A stretch of 19,058 nt of DNA from Thauera sp. GTDB lineage: Bacteria > Pseudomonadota > Gammaproteobacteria > Burkholderiales > Rhodocyclaceae. The stretch spans positions 1-19,058 of the forward strand of contig JAKLLJ010000024.1 in assembly GCA_023150215.1 (NCBI GenBank), in the 5' to 3' direction. Each line of letters starts with the position of its first letter. The first letter of the stretch is position 1. This document shows, in pieces, positions 16,095-19,058 of the stretch. Below the pieces are notes generated by a model. That model ran no database searches. It saw nothing but the letters and a program-made list of their open reading frames with translations, and had not been told where the DNA came from. The translations under genes were made by a program, and so were the position numbers.

Positions 16095-16166
16095 TTCGCG
16101 GCTTCCGCCGCTCCCACAGGTGGCGAAAGCGCGACGGTTTTCTGTAGGAGCGCCGGAAGGCGGGAA
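16095..16166. repeat. REP-type inverted pair (BIME) 1
   Basis: Two REP-like units face each other: 16095-16120 (ending GCTCCCACAGG) and 16142-16166 (beginning CTGTAGGAGC). Each has the REP layout of a GTAG-type head plus a short GC-rich palindrome; this pair has diverged by several bases from the second one. Such elements are dispersed by RAYT transposases encoded elsewhere in the genome. They lie in the tail-to-tail gap between the small secreted gene and tldD. Confidence 0.75.
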
Positions 16167-16213
16167 TGAAGCGGATCGTTTTCCATCGCCGTGCGTCGCC
16201 CCATCGCCGCCCG

Positions 16214-16282
16214 TTCGCGGCTTCCGCCGCTCCTACAGGGGCGGAAGCCGCGGTTTTCTGTAGGAGCGGCGGAAGCCGCGAA
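16214..16282. repeat. REP-type inverted pair (BIME) 2
   Basis: The better conserved pair: units at 16214-16239 and 16258-16282 are inverted copies, with CTGTAGGAGCGGCGGAAGC as the core of the second. The sequence GGTTTTCTGTAGGAGC before the second unit is repeated in the first pair, so the whole pair appears duplicated about 118 bp apart. Confidence 0.82.
16216..16257 (+). terminator. REP-derived terminator after the glrK-glrR operon
   Basis: A perfect 13-bp stem (16216-16228 with 16240-16252) encloses an 11-base loop and is followed by GTTTTC. The four T make it a plausible intrinsic terminator for the plus-strand operon ending at 16042. It is built from the REP unit itself. Confidence 0.6.
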
Positions 16283-16308
16283 TGCAGCAGTGGAGATCCG
16301 CCCCCGCC

Positions 16309-17754
16309 TCAGGCGGTGCCGCCCACCGTCAATCCATCGATGCGCAGCGTCGGCTGGCCGACGCCCACCGGCACGCTCTGGCCATCCTTGCCGCAGGTGC
16401 CGACGCCCGGGTCGAGGCGCATGTCGTTGCCGATCATCCTGACCTTGGTGAGCACGTCCGGACCGTTGCCGATCAGGGTCGCGCCCTTGACCGGGCGAGT
16501 CACCTTGCCGTCCTCGATCAGGTAGGCCTCCGCGGTGGAGAACACGAACTTGCCGGAGGTGATGTCCACCTGGCCGCCACCGAAGTTCACCGCGTACAAG
16601 CCCTTCTTGACCGACCTGATGATCTCTTCCGGGTTCTTGTCGCCGTTGAGCATGTAGGTGTTGGTCATGCGCGGCAGCGGCAGGTGGGCGAAGGACTCGC
16701 GGCGGCCGTTGCCGGTGACCGGCATGCCCATCAGGCGGGCGTTCATCATGTCCTGCATGTAGCCGGTGAGGATGCCGTCCTCGATCAGCACGGTGCGCTC
16801 GGTCGGATTGCCCTCGTCGTCGATGGACAGCGAGCCGCGACGGTCGGGCAGCGTGCCGTCGTCCACCACGGTGACGCCCTTGGCCGCGACCTGCTGGCCG
16901 ATCAGCCCGGAAAACGCCGAGCTGCCCTTGCGGTTGAAGTCGCCCTCGAGGCCGTGGCCGATCGCCTCGTGGAGCAGGATGCCCGGCCAACCGGGGCCGA
17001 GCACCACCGGCATGGTGCCGGCCGGCGCCGGATCGGCCGCGAGGTTGACGCGCGCCTGATGCACGGCATCGCGCGCGTAGTCGTGCAGGCGATCGTCGCA
17101 GAAATACCCGTAGTCGTAACGCCCGCCGCCGCCGGCGCTGCCCTGCTCTCGGCGGCCACCCTCTTCCATGATCACGGTGATCGACACCCGCACCAGCGGG
17201 CGCACGTCGGCCGCCATGTGGCCGTCGCTGCGCGCCACCATCACCACCTCCCACGAGCCGGCGATGTGCGCCATGACCTGGGTGACGCGGGGGTCCTCGC
17301 CGCGGGCAAAGCCCTCGAGGCGCTCGAGCAGCTTGACCTTGGCGGTGTCGTCGAGCGAATCGAGCGGGTCGTCGGCGCGGTACAGGCGGTTCTTCAGCTT
17401 GTGCGGCACGATGCCGACGCGGCGGCGCTCGCCCGCCGCGGCGATCGCGCGCGTCGCGGTGGCGGCGCCGACCAGGGCGTCGAGCGAGATGTCGTCGGAG
17501 TAGGCGAAGGCGGTCTTCTCGCCGCTGATCGCGCGCACGCCCACGCCCTGCTCGATGTCGAAGCTGCCCGACTTGACGATGCCCTCCTCCAGGCTCCAGG
17601 CCTCGGAGCGCTGGTACTGGAAGTAGAGGTCGGCAAAGTCGATGTCGTGCCGCATCAGCTTGCGGAAGGTCTTCTCGATCTCCGCCTGACCGAGGCCGTA
17701 AGGCGACAGCAGGTAACGGTCGGCGACCTTGAGGGGGTTCTGGCTCTTGCTCAT
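16309..17754 (-). CDS. tldD: Metalloprotease TldD
   Basis: Subunit of the TldD/TldE zinc protease, which degrades unfolded peptides and in some bacteria matures peptide antibiotics. The active site is on TldD: HEAIGHGLEGD, with His262, Glu263 and His266. The 481-residue length and flanking stretches (GPGWPGILLHEA, GILTGYMQD, GMPVTGNGRRESFAHLPLPRMTNT) are typical. The ATG at 17754 has AAGGA six bases upstream; the longer frame to 17799 is rejected. Its partner TldE/PmbA is not in this window, which is usual. It follows the nitrilase gene by 99 bp in the widespread yhdP-nitrilase-tldD order. Confidence 0.97.
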   Translation of the reverse strand: MSKSQNPLKVADRYLLSPYGLGQAEIEKTFRKLMRHDIDFADLYFQYQRSEAWSLEEGIVKSGSFDIEQGVGVRAISGEKTAFAYSDDISLDALVGAATATRAIAAAGERRRVGIVPHKLKNRLYRADDPLDSLDDTAKVKLLERLEGFARGEDPRVTQVMAHIAGSWEVVMVARSDGHMAADVRPLVRVSITVIMEEGGRREQGSAGGGGRYDYGYFCDDRLHDYARDAVHQARVNLAADPAPAGTMPVVLGPGWPGILLHEAIGHGLEGDFNRKGSSAFSGLIGQQVAAKGVTVVDDGTLPDRRGSLSIDDEGNPTERTVLIEDGILTGYMQDMMNARLMGMPVTGNGRRESFAHLPLPRMTNTYMLNGDKNPEEIIRSVKKGLYAVNFGGGQVDITSGKFVFSTAEAYLIEDGKVTRPVKGATLIGNGPDVLTKVRMIGNDMRLDPGVGTCGKDGQSVPVGVGQPTLRIDGLTVGGTA

Positions 17755-17812
17755 CGGGAATCCTTGACGGGTGGTGCCGGTTGGACCGGCATCAGGCAAA
17801 AACGATCGTTGC

Positions 17813-17837
17813 GCGGGCCGCGCGGCGCCAGGCCCGC
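17813..17837 (-). terminator. Hairpin between the nitrilase gene and tldD
   Basis: GCGGGCC and GGCCCGC form a seven-base-pair stem with an 11-base loop. On the minus strand a T5 run follows only after a further ten or so bases, so termination would be weak. A second perfect hairpin (TGCCGGT/ACCGGCA, 17775-17791) lies in the tldD leader. Confidence 0.3.
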
Positions 17838-17853
17838 GGTGCGCATCGGGAAA

Positions 17854-18678
17854 TCAGGCGAGGCAACGATGACGCAGCGCGGGCAGGCTCTCGCGCACGG
17901 CGGCGATGCGCGCTGGATCGAGGTCGGCGATCACCACCCCGGGGCCCTCTTCGCGGCAGGCGAGGATCTCGCCCCAGGGGTCGATGATCATCGTGTGTCC
18001 CCAGGTCACGCGCCCACTCTCGTGGTGCCCGCCCTGGGCCGGCGCCATCAGGTAACACTGGTTCTCGATCGCGCGCGCGCGCAGCAGCACCTCCCAGTGC
18101 GCACGTCCGGTGGTCCACGTAAAGGCGGCCGGCAGCACGATCAGGTCCACCTCGCCCATGGCGCGGAAGAGCTCGGGGAAGCGCAGGTCGTAGCACACTG
18201 ACAGGCCGGTGCGCCCGGCCGGCGATTCGAAGCAGGCGACCGTAGCGCCGGGCTCGATGGTCGCGGCCTCGTTGTAGCGTTCCTCGCCGCGCTGGAAGCC
18301 GAACAGGTGAACCTTGTCGTAGCGCGCCACGCGCCGGCCCTGATCGTCGAACACCAGGGTGGTGTTGCGCACCTTGTCGGCGGCCTCGGCGCGCAGCGGA
18401 ATGGTGCCGCCGATCAGCCACACACCGTGGCGGCGGGCCGCATCGGCGAGAAAGTCCTGCAGCGGCCCAGCGCCCTCGGGCTCGCGGATGCGCACCTTGG
18501 CGGCCTCGTCCTTGCTGATCAGGGCAAAGTACTCGGGCAGCGCGACCAGGCGTGCGCCCGCTGCGGCGGCCTCGGCGATCAGCGTGGCAACCACGCCGAG
18601 ATTGGCCTGGACGTCGGGACTGGAGACGGTCTGGATGGCGGCGATGCGCACGGGGGCGGCGGAAACCTTGTCGTTCAT
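17854..18678 (-). CDS. Carbon-nitrogen hydrolase (Nit/omega-amidase type)
   Basis: Member of the nitrilase superfamily, 274 residues. The catalytic triad is complete: Glu49 in ALPEYF, Lys122 in YDKVHLFGF and Cys162 in SVCYDLRFPEL. The sequence belongs to the Nit1/Nit2-like branch, whose studied members hydrolyse deaminated glutathione or alpha-ketoglutaramate; the substrate here cannot be told from sequence alone. The ATG at 18678 precedes the family start (VRIAAIQTVSSPD), with a weak ribosome-binding site. A frame open to 18939 overlaps yhdP and is rejected. It lies between yhdP and tldD. Confidence 0.94.
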   Translation of the reverse strand: MNDKVSAAPVRIAAIQTVSSPDVQANLGVVATLIAEAAAAGARLVALPEYFALISKDEAAKVRIREPEGAGPLQDFLADAARRHGVWLIGGTIPLRAEAADKVRNTTLVFDDQGRRVARYDKVHLFGFQRGEERYNEAATIEPGATVACFESPAGRTGLSVCYDLRFPELFRAMGEVDLIVLPAAFTWTTGRAHWEVLLRARAIENQCYLMAPAQGGHHESGRVTWGHTMIIDPWGEILACREEGPGVVIADLDPARIAAVRESLPALRHRCLA

Positions 18679-18767
18679 GTCTGGATTCGGGGCTGAAGGC
18701 AGCCGCCGCAGCGGCGGCGCTTGCGAGCAGTGGGTTGGGAAACGGGACGACACGCACGCGCACTGCC

Positions 18768-19058
18768 TCAGCGTGCCGGCGCGACCGCAGCCGCGCCGCG
18801 CTTGGCGACCTGCGGATCCGACCAGGTGCCGGTCACCGCGTATTCGAAGGCGAACAGCTTCTCGATCGGATCGCTCAACACCTTCTGCGCCAGGTAGGTC
18901 ACCACGCCAGCGACCGGATTCACCAGGCCGGCAGGGCACACCACCGAGACCTTCGACGCCGCCGGGCTGAACCGCCTGGTCAAGTAGCGCTGCGCGGCGG
19001 CCGCACGGCGCTCTTGGGCCGGAAGGCCTTGCACACTGCTTCGTCGGTCTCGAGATAC
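18768..19058 (-). CDS. yhdP: YhdP-family (AsmA-like) protein, C-terminal end, cut by window
   Basis: Only the last part is present. The stretch LVNPVAGVVTYLAQKVLSDP, then the EYAVTGTWSDP core just downstream, is the characteristic C-terminus of YhdP/AsmA-like proteins, large envelope proteins that carry phospholipids between membranes. Gene order (yhdP-nitrilase-tldD) supports this. Upstream of about 18960 the translation becomes Arg/Ala-rich and no longer resembles the family, although the frame stays open to the window edge. A frameshift near 18960-19005 or a divergent segment is possible. Confidence 0.72.
   Translation of the reverse strand, partial: VSRDRRSSVQGLPAQERRAAAAQRYLTRRFSPAASKVSVVCPAGLVNPVAGVVTYLAQKVLSDPIEKLFAFEYAVTGTWSDPQVAKRGAAAVAPAR

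Noticed and set aside
16095..16282. Repeats considered as a CRISPR array
   Set aside because: Units are inverted relative to each other, imperfect, only four, with no regular spacers or cas genes; they fit REP elements.
17755..17799. Extended N-terminus of TldD
   Set aside because: The ATG at 17754 has a good ribosome-binding site and begins at the family's normal start.

Overview
The window is GC-rich (roughly two thirds G+C by eye) and almost fully packed with chromosomal housekeeping genes. The gene set and sequence styles fit a betaproteobacterium of the Rhodocyclales (Thauera/Azoarcus/Zoogloea-like): KMSKS-type TyrRS, rplM-rpsI-argC-erpA order, a CNP1-like secreted protein next to Coq7, rppH divergent from proS, a bactofilin, and a yhdP-nitrilase-tldD cluster. 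I see no insertion sequence, prophage, CRISPR array, tRNA or rRNA.

Layout. 102-2145 (minus): tyrS then murI. 2234-3559 (plus): a membrane-anchored M23 murein endopeptidase, ended by a strong two-way terminator. 3621-6112 (minus): rplM-rpsI-argC-erpA. 6113-6738: a 626-base intergenic region with the rplM promoter, a candidate small RNA gene and an FNR-like site. 6739-7158 (plus): an OsmC-family protein. 7189-8866 (minus): rppH, a CNP1-like secreted protein, and coq7 with a large internal deletion. 9045-11497 (plus): proS and a lytic transglycosylase. 11507-12118 (minus): a bactofilin. 12467-16042 (plus): a GlrK-lipoprotein-GlrR two-component operon with a small secreted protein at its end. 16095-16282: two REP-type inverted-repeat pairs. 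16309-19058 (minus): the end of yhdP, a nitrilase-family amidase, and tldD.

Two regulatory arrangements look most worth attention. (1) Between rplM and osmC, the minus strand carries a good sigma-70 promoter, about 119 nt of RNA and a strong intrinsic terminator. The RNA has a predicted 23-nt loop holding two C/U-rich anti-Shine-Dalgarno stretches, so it looks like an unannotated trans-acting sRNA. An FNR/ANR-like box lies upstream at a class II distance from a possible second promoter. (2) The bactofilin gene has a consensus-perfect sigma-54 promoter, and about 120 and 190 bp upstream of its predicted start lie one perfect and one near-perfect copy of TGTC-N10-GACA, the known GlrR operator. 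The sigma-54 activator GlrR is encoded by the divergent neighbouring operon. This suggests that a GlrK/GlrR envelope-sensing system controls a cytoskeletal bactofilin.

A third point is that Coq7 lacks about 33 residues that carry one Glu-x-x-His pair of its di-iron site. That is either a damaged gene or an assembly collapse.
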